From: Paracidovorax avenae
GTDB lineage: Bacteria; Pseudomonadota; Gammaproteobacteria; Burkholderiales; Burkholderiaceae_C
DNA: 64,000 bases
NCBI RefSeq assembly: GCF_040892545.1
Contig: NZ_CP156079.1
Coordinates: 1,833,501-1,897,500 of the forward strand
Direction of reading: 5' to 3'
The position numbers and the translations under genes were made by a program. The notes beneath the pieces are model-generated. The model was not told the DNA's origin, searched no databases, and worked only from the letters and a program-made list of their open reading frames with translations. Of the stretch, positions 57,233-64,000 are shown in pieces. The number at the start of each line of letters is the position of its first letter. Positions within the stretch are counted from its first letter, which is position 1.

Positions 57233-57774
57233 GGTTTCGGCTCCGGTATCACCAGCGGGCCACACCCTTCCTCGGTGACGAACATCACGAGCAGTTCGGC
57301 GGGTTCCGCCGCGCTGGGATTCTCCGCGAACAGGTGCAGCGCCATGGCGGGCTCGAACCAGGTCTTCCCGGCGGCATAGGTCTGCGCGGGCGTTCCTGCC
57401 ATTTGCGACCGGACGGCGCCCTTCACCACGAAGGCGGTGACCGGGCCGGGGTGCCGGTGGGCAGGTGTGTAGGCATGGGGCGGAAAGTCGACCAGCATCG
57501 TCGTCACCGATGTGCCCGGCATGTCGGCCAGCGGCTCGCAGGACAGGATCCTGGTCGTCGTCGCTGGCCGGGCACTGTCTCCCGCGCTGCGGGCCGGCGT
57601 GCTGAACATTCCCGTTGTTCCGCCGCAGATGTCGGCGAGCCAGGCGGGTATCCCGGCACCGGCCGGTGCCGGGTGGGCGGCATGCCAGACACCGGCGGCC
57701 GCCATCCATACGCCAGCGGCCCACGATGAGCGCGGAAGCGCTCTGAGCGATCTCCGTAACGAACGCGTGTTCAC
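57220..57774 (-). CDS. Exported cupin-domain protein
   Basis: A 184-residue protein with an N-terminal hydrophobic export signal and one cupin domain. The metal motif HAYTPAHRHPGPVTAFVVKG provides three His in the usual HxH arrangement, and QTYAAGKTWFEP contains the second cupin box. The start is GTG at 57774 after AGGAG; an upstream GTG overlaps the epimerase stop. It overlaps the convergent kinase gene by 13 bases. Function unknown. Confidence 0.77.
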   Translation of the reverse strand: MNTRSLRRSLRALPRSSWAAGVWMAAAGVWHAAHPAPAGAGIPAWLADICGGTTGMFSTPARSAGDSARPATTTRILSCEPLADMPGTSVTTMLVDFPPHAYTPAHRHPGPVTAFVVKGAVRSQMAGTPAQTYAAGKTWFEPAMALHLFAENPSAAEPAELLVMFVTEEGCGPLVIPEPKPHGG

Positions 57775-57794
57775 AAGCCATCTCCTCTGTGTGC

Positions 57795-58550
57795 TCACGG
57801 CGCGACGGGAGTGCCCTGGGGCTGCCAGCCGAGCTCCCGTTGCGCCTTGCCGGTATCCACGGTGCCGTTGGCTTCGACGATGTTGAAGACCCCCGGCTTC
57901 TCTGCGCGCATCGCCAGGAGCACGGCGGCGGCGGCGCCGTCCACATGGAGGGGCAGCTTCCTGTCGCCCCGGGTCGCATCGCCCGTGCCCGGCCCGTAGA
58001 GCTGTCCGTATCGCAGGACCATGCCCACCAGGCCAGGGGCCTCGAGCACCGCCTTCTCCAGTGCGGCGACGCCGCCGACACTGATCGCGCGCAGGCCTTG
58101 CGCATGGATGTCGAGCGGTGACTCTTCCGCGTACGGTTCAGGCCCGGGCGCGTAGGCCCAGGCAATGCTCTGTGCGATGAGCAGCCGGGCACCTGACGCC
58201 CGGGCCGCCGCCACGACGTTGGCCGTGCCTTCCGCGCGGATGCGGGCGTTGCGCCGCACGCCTTCTTCCATCTGGCTGGGATCGAGGCCCCGCGGGAGGT
58301 CGGTCAGCTGGTGGATGACGATGTCGGGTTGCGCTGCGCGCATGGCCGCAGTCAGGGCATCGGCATCGAACACGTCCGCGACGACCGGAACGGCCCCTGC
58401 CGAGAGCAGGGCCGGCACCTTGGCCGCCGACCGCGTCGACCCGTGGACGCGGTGCCCGAGCGCGACGAGCCGTGGCAGGAGGCGGGAGCCGATGGCGCCG
58501 GTCGCGCCGGCAAGGAAGATGGCAGGGGGCTTGGGGTGGAGGTCCTTCAT
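57795..58550 (-). CDS. NAD-dependent epimerase/dehydratase family protein
   Basis: A 251-residue extended SDR. The Rossmann motif is FLAGATGAIGSRLLPRL at residues 12-28, and the active-site equivalent is SIAWAYAPG instead of a canonical YxxxK, so it may be an atypical (NmrA-like/YeeZ-like) member. DATRGDRKLPLHVDGAAAAV is the family's late motif. It precedes the cupin gene by about 20 bases and is downstream of a MocR regulator gene. Confidence 0.82.
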   Translation of the reverse strand: MKDLHPKPPAIFLAGATGAIGSRLLPRLVALGHRVHGSTRSAAKVPALLSAGAVPVVADVFDADALTAAMRAAQPDIVIHQLTDLPRGLDPSQMEEGVRRNARIRAEGTANVVAAARASGARLLIAQSIAWAYAPGPEPYAEESPLDIHAQGLRAISVGGVAALEKAVLEAPGLVGMVLRYGQLYGPGTGDATRGDRKLPLHVDGAAAAVLLAMRAEKPGVFNIVEANGTVDTGKAQRELGWQPQGTPVAP

Positions 58551-58674
58551 GGCCGCTTCTCGTGTGTTCAGGTATCGAGTGGCCGATTTTTCAGGCAGCG
58601 GGCATCCGCCGCCAGCGACAGTTTTCAGCGGAATGCATGGGCCATGTGGCATGGCCACCGGGGAGGGCAGGGGG

Positions 58675-60150
58675 TCAGCCGGGGCGCGTTCCCGGTGTTC
58701 CGCGGGGGCGCGGGGGGAACCAGGCCGCCTCGAGTTCGCGCACGACCTGTTCCGCATGTTCCCGCGATGCGAGATTCGCGAAACCGAGGAGCAGGCCCTG
58801 GGGCCCGGGGCCATCGACGCCCCAGGAAGACAGCGCATGGGAGCGATAGCCAAGGGATGGAACAGCGGCAAGCTGGGCGTCCGTCGCCAGCGCGCGCGGC
58901 CGGGCGAGCAGGTGCATGCCCCCGGCCTGCAGGCGGACATCGATGCGGCCAGGGCCCAGCGCAAGCAGGGCATCGGCAAGATACTGGCGCCTTTTCGCGT
59001 AGAGGCTGCGCATCTTCTTGATGTGGCGTGCAAAGTGGCCCTGTTCCAGGAAGTCGAAGACGACCTTTTGCATGAGCACGGGGCAGGCGCCCGAGGCCAC
59101 TTCCGCGCATGCCTCCTCGAACTCCGGGATTTTCCGTGCGGGAACGACGCAGTACGCGAGCCGGATTCCGGCGAACAGCACCTTGCTGAAGGTGCCCGTG
59201 TAGACGACGCGGTCCTGCCGGTCCAGGCTCTTGAGCGCGGGCAGTGGCGGGCCCTGGTACCGGTACTCGCCATCGTAGTCGTCCTCAACGATCCAGGCCC
59301 CGTTCTGCGCCGCCCACTGCAGCAGCTCGGTCCGCCGCTGCAGGGAGAGCGTGGCGCCCGTCGGGCTCTGGTGCGACGGGGTGACCACCGCCATGCGGCT
59401 GCCTGGCGACCTCTGCAGGCCGGTCTCCACGACCATGCCCTCTTCATCGACCGGGACGGCGACCGGCACCATGCCCAGATTGCGAAGCAGGCGGTGGGTG
59501 GGCGGGTAGCCCGGGGTCTCGACCCACACGCTGTCATCCCGGCGGAGCAGCACCTGGGCCGCCAGATTCAGTGCGGCTGCGTATCCCGGAACGATGAAGA
59601 CTTGCGCCGGGGAGCAGGCCACCCCGCGCGACCGTTGCAGGTAACCAGCGATCGCCTCGCGCAGCGGCGCGTAGCCCCGGGGATCGGGCCGACCCAGGAG
59701 GTCGGCATCGTTCGCCCTCCGCGCCAGGAGGCGGCCCCAAAGCTTTCTCGGAAAGTCATTCAGTGCGGGAAGTCCCAGCGCCAGAGGGCCCGAACTGCCG
59801 GTGCCGCCGCCGCGGGCAGGCCCGGCAAAGCCCGTGTTGTCCGGCATCGGCGAGCCCGGTGCCTTCGCTGCGGCTGTCGTTGCCACGAAGGTGCCAGCGG
59901 CGCCCCGGCTCTCCAGGAAGCCGTCACCGATCAGGCGGCCGTAAGCTGCCTCCACCGTGCCGCGCGCGACGCCGAGTTCCACGGCGAGGTTTCTCAGGGA
60001 GATGACCCGCTGGCCAGGCTTCAGATACCCCTCCTCGATCTGCCGGCGCAAGCGCTCGTAGATCTGGCCATGGATCGGCATTGCCGGCTCGCCGGCGGCG
60101 GCTTTGCTGTCCTTCTGCATGGCAGCGGTAGCCTGGCTATTTGCAGACAT
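58675..60150 (-). CDS. MocR/PdxR-type regulator (third in window)
   Basis: A 491-residue fusion regulator. Its GntR helix-turn-helix (SLRNLAVELGVARGTVEAAY, about 51-70) is followed by an aminotransferase domain with PLP Lys in TGTFSKVLFAGIRLAY and the Asp in AWIVEDDYDGEYRY. The start may be 60150 or the Met at 60120; the former overlaps the end of the upstream LprI-type gene by 14 bases. It probably controls the epimerase/cupin genes 125 bases downstream. Confidence 0.9.
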   Translation of the reverse strand: MSANSQATAAMQKDSKAAAGEPAMPIHGQIYERLRRQIEEGYLKPGQRVISLRNLAVELGVARGTVEAAYGRLIGDGFLESRGAAGTFVATTAAAKAPGSPMPDNTGFAGPARGGGTGSSGPLALGLPALNDFPRKLWGRLLARRANDADLLGRPDPRGYAPLREAIAGYLQRSRGVACSPAQVFIVPGYAAALNLAAQVLLRRDDSVWVETPGYPPTHRLLRNLGMVPVAVPVDEEGMVVETGLQRSPGSRMAVVTPSHQSPTGATLSLQRRTELLQWAAQNGAWIVEDDYDGEYRYQGPPLPALKSLDRQDRVVYTGTFSKVLFAGIRLAYCVVPARKIPEFEEACAEVASGACPVLMQKVVFDFLEQGHFARHIKKMRSLYAKRRQYLADALLALGPGRIDVRLQAGGMHLLARPRALATDAQLAAVPSLGYRSHALSSWGVDGPGPQGLLLGFANLASREHAEQVVRELEAAWFPPRPRGTPGTRPG

Positions 60151-61312
60151 CGATGGTCTTGCCGGGAAGACGCTTCGGTGTCGTTCCCCGCAGTGCGATC
60201 GCCACCAGGGTGCGCTTGCACGGTCCGTCGTCCGACCACAGGTGCAGCGTCGCGCCGTCGATGCCCGAGAGGACCAGGCCGTCTGTCGCCTGAGCGAGTG
60301 CCTCGCTTTTCACGAAGCTCCGGGTCCGCGGGTCGAACAGGTGATACGTGTAGGCAGGCGCGCCAAGGCGGCCGGAAATGCCGGTCCACAGCAGCAGATC
60401 GTCGAAGCCATCGGCGTTGATGTCCGACACGATCGCGGTGTAGCGCAGGCCGTCGCTCTCTTCGCCCTGCGGGGGAATGGGGCCGCGGTAGGCGGCGACA
60501 TACTCCTGCTGATCGGCCGTCTTCCCCGCAAAGAGCAGCGACGGGATGGGAACCGACTGGCTGCCTGCCGGGCCCCGCACCACGACCGCCGCGAGCGTGC
60601 AGCGCAGCAGCAGCCCGCCGGGGGCGGAGCAGTGCGCGCCGTCGATCTGCAGGCGGAGATCTCCCAGCTGGTACGCGGCGCTTCCCGTGGCATCCGGAAT
60701 TCCGCTGGCGGTGAAGACCGGTGCTGCGGATGCCGTGACGCGGGATGGCGCCGTCGGCCCGGCGGCACGGGCCGTGGCGACGAACCGCGGATCGTTCAGC
60801 TGGCGCAAGCGGCTGATCGTCGTGGCCAGCTGGCATTGGCGGGCATCCAGGCGCATCGCCGGGCTTGTCCGATCCACGGGCTCGCAGCGGCCCTGGCGTA
60901 CCTGCGCGATCCACTCGCGTTGCGCACCCCGCAATGCCGCGCGCTTTTCCTCGGAGGGCAGGGCCGCCATCCGGGCCTGGTAGGCCCGGTTCAATTCGCC
61001 GTCCTGGTAGGTGAATTCCTCGTCCACGCAGCGTTCCTGCGCGTCCTGCCGTGTCGCGCCGGACAGGCACTGAGAATATGCCGGGCGCAGCGCATCGCGC
61101 TGCAATGCCAGCAGGTCCGCGCCCGATGGCAAGGGCGGGGCCGGCGCCGCAGCGGCCGTGGCCATCGGCGCCGCAGCGAGCAAGGCGACCAGTGGCAGCG
61201 TGGCCAGCCAGCGTGCGCCTGCGCATGCCGCCCCGGCCGGAGAGCGACGGCGCGGCAGCTGCGCCTTCGCGGTCCATTCGCGAACCTGGTACTTCTCTCG
61301 CCCGCCACGCAT
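60137..61312 (-). CDS. LprI-domain exported protein
   Basis: A 391-residue exported protein. An uncleaved or cleaved signal region lies about 34-55 (LATLPLVALLAAAPMATAAA). The LprI/DUF1311 module follows (AYSQCLSGATRQDAQERCVD; EFTYQDGELNRAYQ; AALRGAQREWIAQVRQGRCE), and a C-terminal half with SDINADGFDDLLLWTG resembles an FG-GAP/integrin-type calcium loop. LprI domains inhibit lysozyme in some bacteria. The N-terminal 33 residues are unusually basic, so the true start may lie downstream. Confidence 0.75.
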   Translation of the reverse strand: MRGGREKYQVREWTAKAQLPRRRSPAGAACAGARWLATLPLVALLAAAPMATAAAAPAPPLPSGADLLALQRDALRPAYSQCLSGATRQDAQERCVDEEFTYQDGELNRAYQARMAALPSEEKRAALRGAQREWIAQVRQGRCEPVDRTSPAMRLDARQCQLATTISRLRQLNDPRFVATARAAGPTAPSRVTASAAPVFTASGIPDATGSAAYQLGDLRLQIDGAHCSAPGGLLLRCTLAAVVVRGPAGSQSVPIPSLLFAGKTADQQEYVAAYRGPIPPQGEESDGLRYTAIVSDINADGFDDLLLWTGISGRLGAPAYTYHLFDPRTRSFVKSEALAQATDGLVLSGIDGATLHLWSDDGPCKRTLVAIALRGTTPKRLPGKTIDVCK

Positions 61313-61464
61313 CTCCGGCCTCCGTGCAACGCTCTGGAAACAACCTGGGCAGTGTCTGCGCCGCCTGGCACCTGCCGCCGCGGCATGCTACCTCGCCCGG
61401 GACGCAAAAGCGCATGCAACCGTGGACGGGGGCCACGGCATTCGCCTTCGCAGGCTGCCCCGCG

Positions 61465-61812
61465 TCAGGCCGATTGCGCAGCCCAGAGAGTCCAGCGGTC
61501 CTTCTCGACGATCCCTCCGTGCGCGGGCAACTGGCTGCGGAGGTAGTCGATCAGGGACTGCAGTTCGCTGTCGCTCAGTTCATGAAGGATGGAGCGGCCA
61601 GTTCGTGCGGCCAGGTCCCGCGCCAGCGACTCGAAGCCTTCGTGGCGCTTGCGCGTCTCCCACAGCGGGCGGTGTACGATGCCGGTGAAGCCTTTGGCCT
61701 GCATCGCGGCAGCGACGGTGCCGGGCGTGGGCCGGCGTCCGGCCTCGAAGGCGCGCAGCCGGGGAAAGCGATCGAAGAAGTATCCGCGCAGGTGTTCGGC
61801 CGATTTGGGCAG
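61465..61812 (-). pseudogene. Methyltransferase C-terminal fragment
   Basis: From about residue AEHLRGYFFDRFPRLRAF to the stop at 61465 the frame encodes the end of a class I SAM-dependent methyltransferase (RHRPLWETRKRHEGFESLAR; GRSILHELSDSELQSLIDYL). The SAM-binding N-terminal part is missing. Upstream the frame runs antisense through a LysR gene fragment. It is a truncated gene joined at a deletion breakpoint. Confidence 0.7.
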
Positions 61813-61816
61813 GGGG

Positions 61817-62572
61817 GGCGAACTGTTCCAGCGGACGCCCCGCAGCGTGCGCCTCAACGACGCCGGACGGGTGTTCCTGCAGGACGTGCAGGCCATCCTG
61901 GCGGCGACCGACGACGCCGTCGTCCGTGTACGGCATGCCGCACGCGGAGAAGCAGGGCGGCTGGTGGTGGGCTACACGAGTTCGGCGGCGCTGCATCCGC
62001 TCGTGCCCCAGGTGCTGCGGGCGTTCCGGAAAAGCCATCCGCAGGTCGCGCTGGACGTGCGCGAGAACGCCACCGACGGCCTGTTCCGGGCGGTCAAAGC
62101 CGAAGAGGTGGATGCTGCCTTCGTGCGCGCGCCCGCGGAGCGGTTCGCCCCGCTGCACGCGGTCACCCTGGGCGAAGAAGCCGTGGTGGTCGCGCTGCCC
62201 CGTGGCCATCGGCTGGGCAGGGCGACCGGTGCCCTGGCGCTGGAAGCGCTGGCGGCCGAGGATTTCGTGCTCTATCGCAGCCCGGACGGACCCGGCGTGC
62301 TGGACGTGTTGTCGGCTGCATGCCGCCGCGCCGGCTTCGCGCCGCGCGCCGTGGCGACCGTGCCGCGCCTTCTGTCGGCCGCTGCCATGGTGGCCGCCGG
62401 GCAGGGCATCGCCATCGTGCCGATGGCACTGCAATCCCTGCACCGGGAGAACGTGGTGTACCGGGCACTGGATCCGGCATCCACCTTCACCATTCCGCTC
62501 ACCCTGATCTGGAGGGAAGCGCCATCGGGCTCTCCGTTGGCACGTTTCGTGGCCTCGGTGAAGGCAGGCTGA
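61817..62572 (+). pseudogene. LysR-type regulator lacking its DNA-binding domain
   Basis: The product from LFQRTPRSVRLNDAGRVFLQ onward matches a LysR substrate-binding domain with its linker helix (AARGEAGRLVVGYTSSAALH; DGLFRAVKAEEVDAAFVRAP; AAMVAAGQGIAIVPMALQSL). The 40-45 residue helix-turn-helix that should precede it is absent; the frame upstream is the antisense of the methyltransferase fragment. The rest of the gene is intact to the stop at 62572. Without the DNA-binding domain it cannot act as a normal regulator. Confidence 0.78.
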
Positions 62573-62675
62573 GATGCTTGCTCGTGACCAGGGCCGCGCG
62601 TGTGACATCTCCTCCGAATCCCGGACCTTTCAAAACTGGAGGCAGGGCGGTGGTCCCGTCGAAGAGAGCGGACGT

Positions 62676-62694
62676 CTTCCCCAGTGCGGGGAAG
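62676..62694. terminator. Hairpin downstream of rimO
   Basis: CTTCCCC (62676-62682) pairs with GGGGAAG (62688-62694) around a five-base loop, 26 bases past the rimO stop and about 100 bases after the LysR fragment. No T-run on either strand, so termination is only suggested. Confidence 0.4.
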
Positions 62695-62719
62695 GCGCCC
62701 AAGGCAACTCAGGGGGGAG

Positions 62720-64000
62720 TCAGATCGGCCGGGCGACCAGATCGTGGCCCTGCACGCCCACGATCTGCGCGCGCGTGAATTCGCCCACCTTGAGCTGCTT
62801 GCTGATCTTCTCGGGCGGCAGCAGGTGCACCACTCCGTCGATCTCGGGCGCATCGGCATAGCTGCGGCCCCGGCCCCCCTTGCGGCCCAGCGCCGGGGCG
62901 TGGTCCACCAGCACCTGCATGGTCGCGCCCACGCGGCGCTGCAGGCGGGCGATGGAGACCTCCTCGGCCACGGCCATGAAGCGCGCGCGGCGCTCCTCGC
63001 GCACTTCCATCGGCAGCATGCCGGGCAGCTCGTTGGCGACGGCGCCGTCCACGTCGCTGTAGGCGAAGCAGCCGGCCCGGTCGATCTGCGCCTCGCGCAG
63101 GAAATCGAGCAAATGCTGGAACTCTTCTTCCGTCTCGCCCGGGAAGCCCGCGATGAAGGTGCTGCGGATCACCAGCTCCGGGCAGGCCTCGCGCCAGCGC
63201 TGGATGCGCTCCAGGTTGCGCTCGCCGCTGGCCGGCCGCTTCATGCGCTTGAGCACGTCGGGGTGGCTGTGCTGGAACGGCACGTCCAGGTAGGGCAGGA
63301 TCCTGCCCGTGGCCATGAACGGGATCACCTCGTCCACGCTGGGGTACGGGTACACGTAGTGCAGGCGCACCCAGGCGCCGTAGGGCTCGGCGATCTCGCC
63401 CAGCGTCTGCACCAGCTCCAGCATGCGCGTCTTGACCGGCTTGCCGTCCCAGAAGCCGGTGCGGTATTTCACGTCCACGCCATAGGCGGAGGTGTCCTGG
63501 CTGATCACCAGCAGCTCCTTCACGCCGCCCTCGAACAGCGCCTTCGCCTCGCTCAGCACGTCGCCCACGGGGCGCGAGACCAGGTCGCCGCGCATCGAAG
63601 GGATGATGCAGAAGGTGCAGCGGTGGTTGCAGCCCTCGCTGATCTTGAGGTACGCATAGTGCCGGGGCGTGAGCTTCACGCCCGCCACGCCGAAACCGCC
63701 GGGCACGAGGTCGATGAACGGGTCGTGCGGCTTGGGCAGGTTCTGGTGGACGGCGTCCATCACCTCCTGCGTGGCATGCGGGCCGGTCACGGCCAGCACG
63801 CTCGGGTGCATCTCGCGCACCAGGTTGCCGCCGCCCTCGCCCGCCCGCGCGCCCAGGCAGCCGGTGACGATGACCTTGCCGTTCTCGGCCAGCGCCTCGC
63901 CGATGGTGTCGAGGCTTTCCTTCACGGCATCGTCGATGAAGCCGCAGGTGTTGACGATGACGAGGTCGGCGCCCTCGAAGGTCTTGGAAGTCTGGTAACC
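62720..64000 (-). CDS. rimO: Ribosomal protein S12 methylthiotransferase RimO (5' end outside window)
   Basis: RimO adds a methylthio group to an Asp of ribosomal protein S12 using two iron-sulfur clusters and SAM. 426 codons are visible; the gene is open at the right edge. The N-terminal cluster domain has [10 protein letters not shown] and [10 protein letters not shown]; the radical-SAM motif is [16 protein letters not shown] (CxxxCxxC). The TRAM domain ends at ARPI. The first visible residues are [14 protein letters not shown], so only a short N-terminal piece is missing. Standard housekeeping gene. Confidence 0.95.
   Translation of the reverse strand, partial: GYQTSKTFEGADLVIVNTCGFIDDAVKESLDTIGEALAENGKVIVTGCLGARAGEGGGNLVREMHPSVLAVTGPHATQEVMDAVHQNLPKPHDPFIDLVPGGFGVAGVKLTPRHYAYLKISEGCNHRCTFCIIPSMRGDLVSRPVGDVLSEAKALFEGGVKELLVISQDTSAYGVDVKYRTGFWDGKPVKTRMLELVQTLGEIAEPYGAWVRLHYVYPYPSVDEVIPFMATGRILPYLDVPFQHSHPDVLKRMKRPASGERNLERIQRWREACPELVIRSTFIAGFPGETEEEFQHLLDFLREAQIDRAGCFAYSDVDGAVANELPGMLPMEVREERRARFMAVAEEVSIARLQRRVGATMQVLVDHAPALGRKGGRGRSYADAPEIDGVVHLLPPEKISKQLKVGEFTRAQIVGVQGHDLVARPI

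Noticed and set aside
55688..58192. Long minus-strand frame of over 800 codons across the deacetylase, kinase and cupin genes
   Set aside because: It runs antisense or out of frame through three recognisable genes; composition is non-protein-like.
61051..62778. Apparent 575-codon plus-strand gene over the LysR fragment
   Set aside because: Out of frame with the LysR domain and without any recognisable motif.
1..64000. CRISPR array or phage structural genes
   Set aside because: No regularly spaced repeats and no capsid, tail, terminase or Cas-like products were seen anywhere in the window.

Overview
The window is GC-rich bacterial chromosome from a betaproteobacterium. The best guess is Comamonadaceae, close to Acidovorax. 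This rests on gene content and order from memory (mfd/ispD/ispF, an EnvZ/OmpR-type pair, RelA, PhaR and RimO, polyhydroxybutyrate metabolism). No search was run. Both ends cut genes: mfd (5' part present, minus strand, left edge) and rimO (5' end missing, minus strand, right edge).

Left part (1-10346) is core: mfd; ispD-ispF (isoprenoid precursors); a two-component system transcribed toward ispF; a SIMPL-domain periplasmic protein; 3-hydroxybutyrate dehydrogenase; an alpha/beta hydrolase overlapping a RelA-type (p)ppGpp synthetase; and tRNA-Val(GAC) with a clear terminator. A patchwork zone follows (10347-13700): a diguanylate cyclase, fused remnants of IS3- and IS5-family transposases, and a low-GC orphan gene.

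13720-20365 holds a FecI/FecR/TonB-receptor iron-sensing unit, a chemoreceptor and two tiny secreted proteins. 20394-28908 is a divergent cluster of poorly described families (DUF6152-like, two DUF6644-like membrane proteins, a PF20091-like hydrolase, an outer-membrane protein, and a membrane-anchored winged-helix regulator), then a sterol-desaturase-like hydroxylase and an OsmC protein. 28993-33730 is a mevalonate-type locus: a TctA-like permease with a small partner, class II HMG-CoA reductase with every catalytic residue at Pseudomonas mevalonii numbering, and a divergent MocR regulator with operator half-sites between. 33727-41388 is the most interesting unit: a TRAP transporter, a variant type II dehydroquinase, a quinoprotein-cupredoxin fusion lipoprotein and a ThuA-fold lipoprotein, with a divergent IclR regulator. 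Near-identical operator blocks lie at the two promoters. I infer oxidation in the envelope, uptake, and dehydration of a quinate/shikimate-like compound.

41393-44146 returns to small envelope proteins, a PfpI/DJ-1 protein and PhaR. 44296-62572 looks accessory: a hydroxyisobutyrate-dehydrogenase-like enzyme plus RidA, a second-type Ddl, a second FecI/FecR/TonB-receptor unit with a PepSY membrane protein, two more MocR regulators, a thioesterase/PEP-mutase-like pair, a class D beta-lactamase, a polysaccharide deacetylase, a P-loop kinase-like protein, cupin and epimerase genes, an LprI-domain protein, and a deletion scar that fuses the 3' halves of two divergent genes. rimO closes the window.
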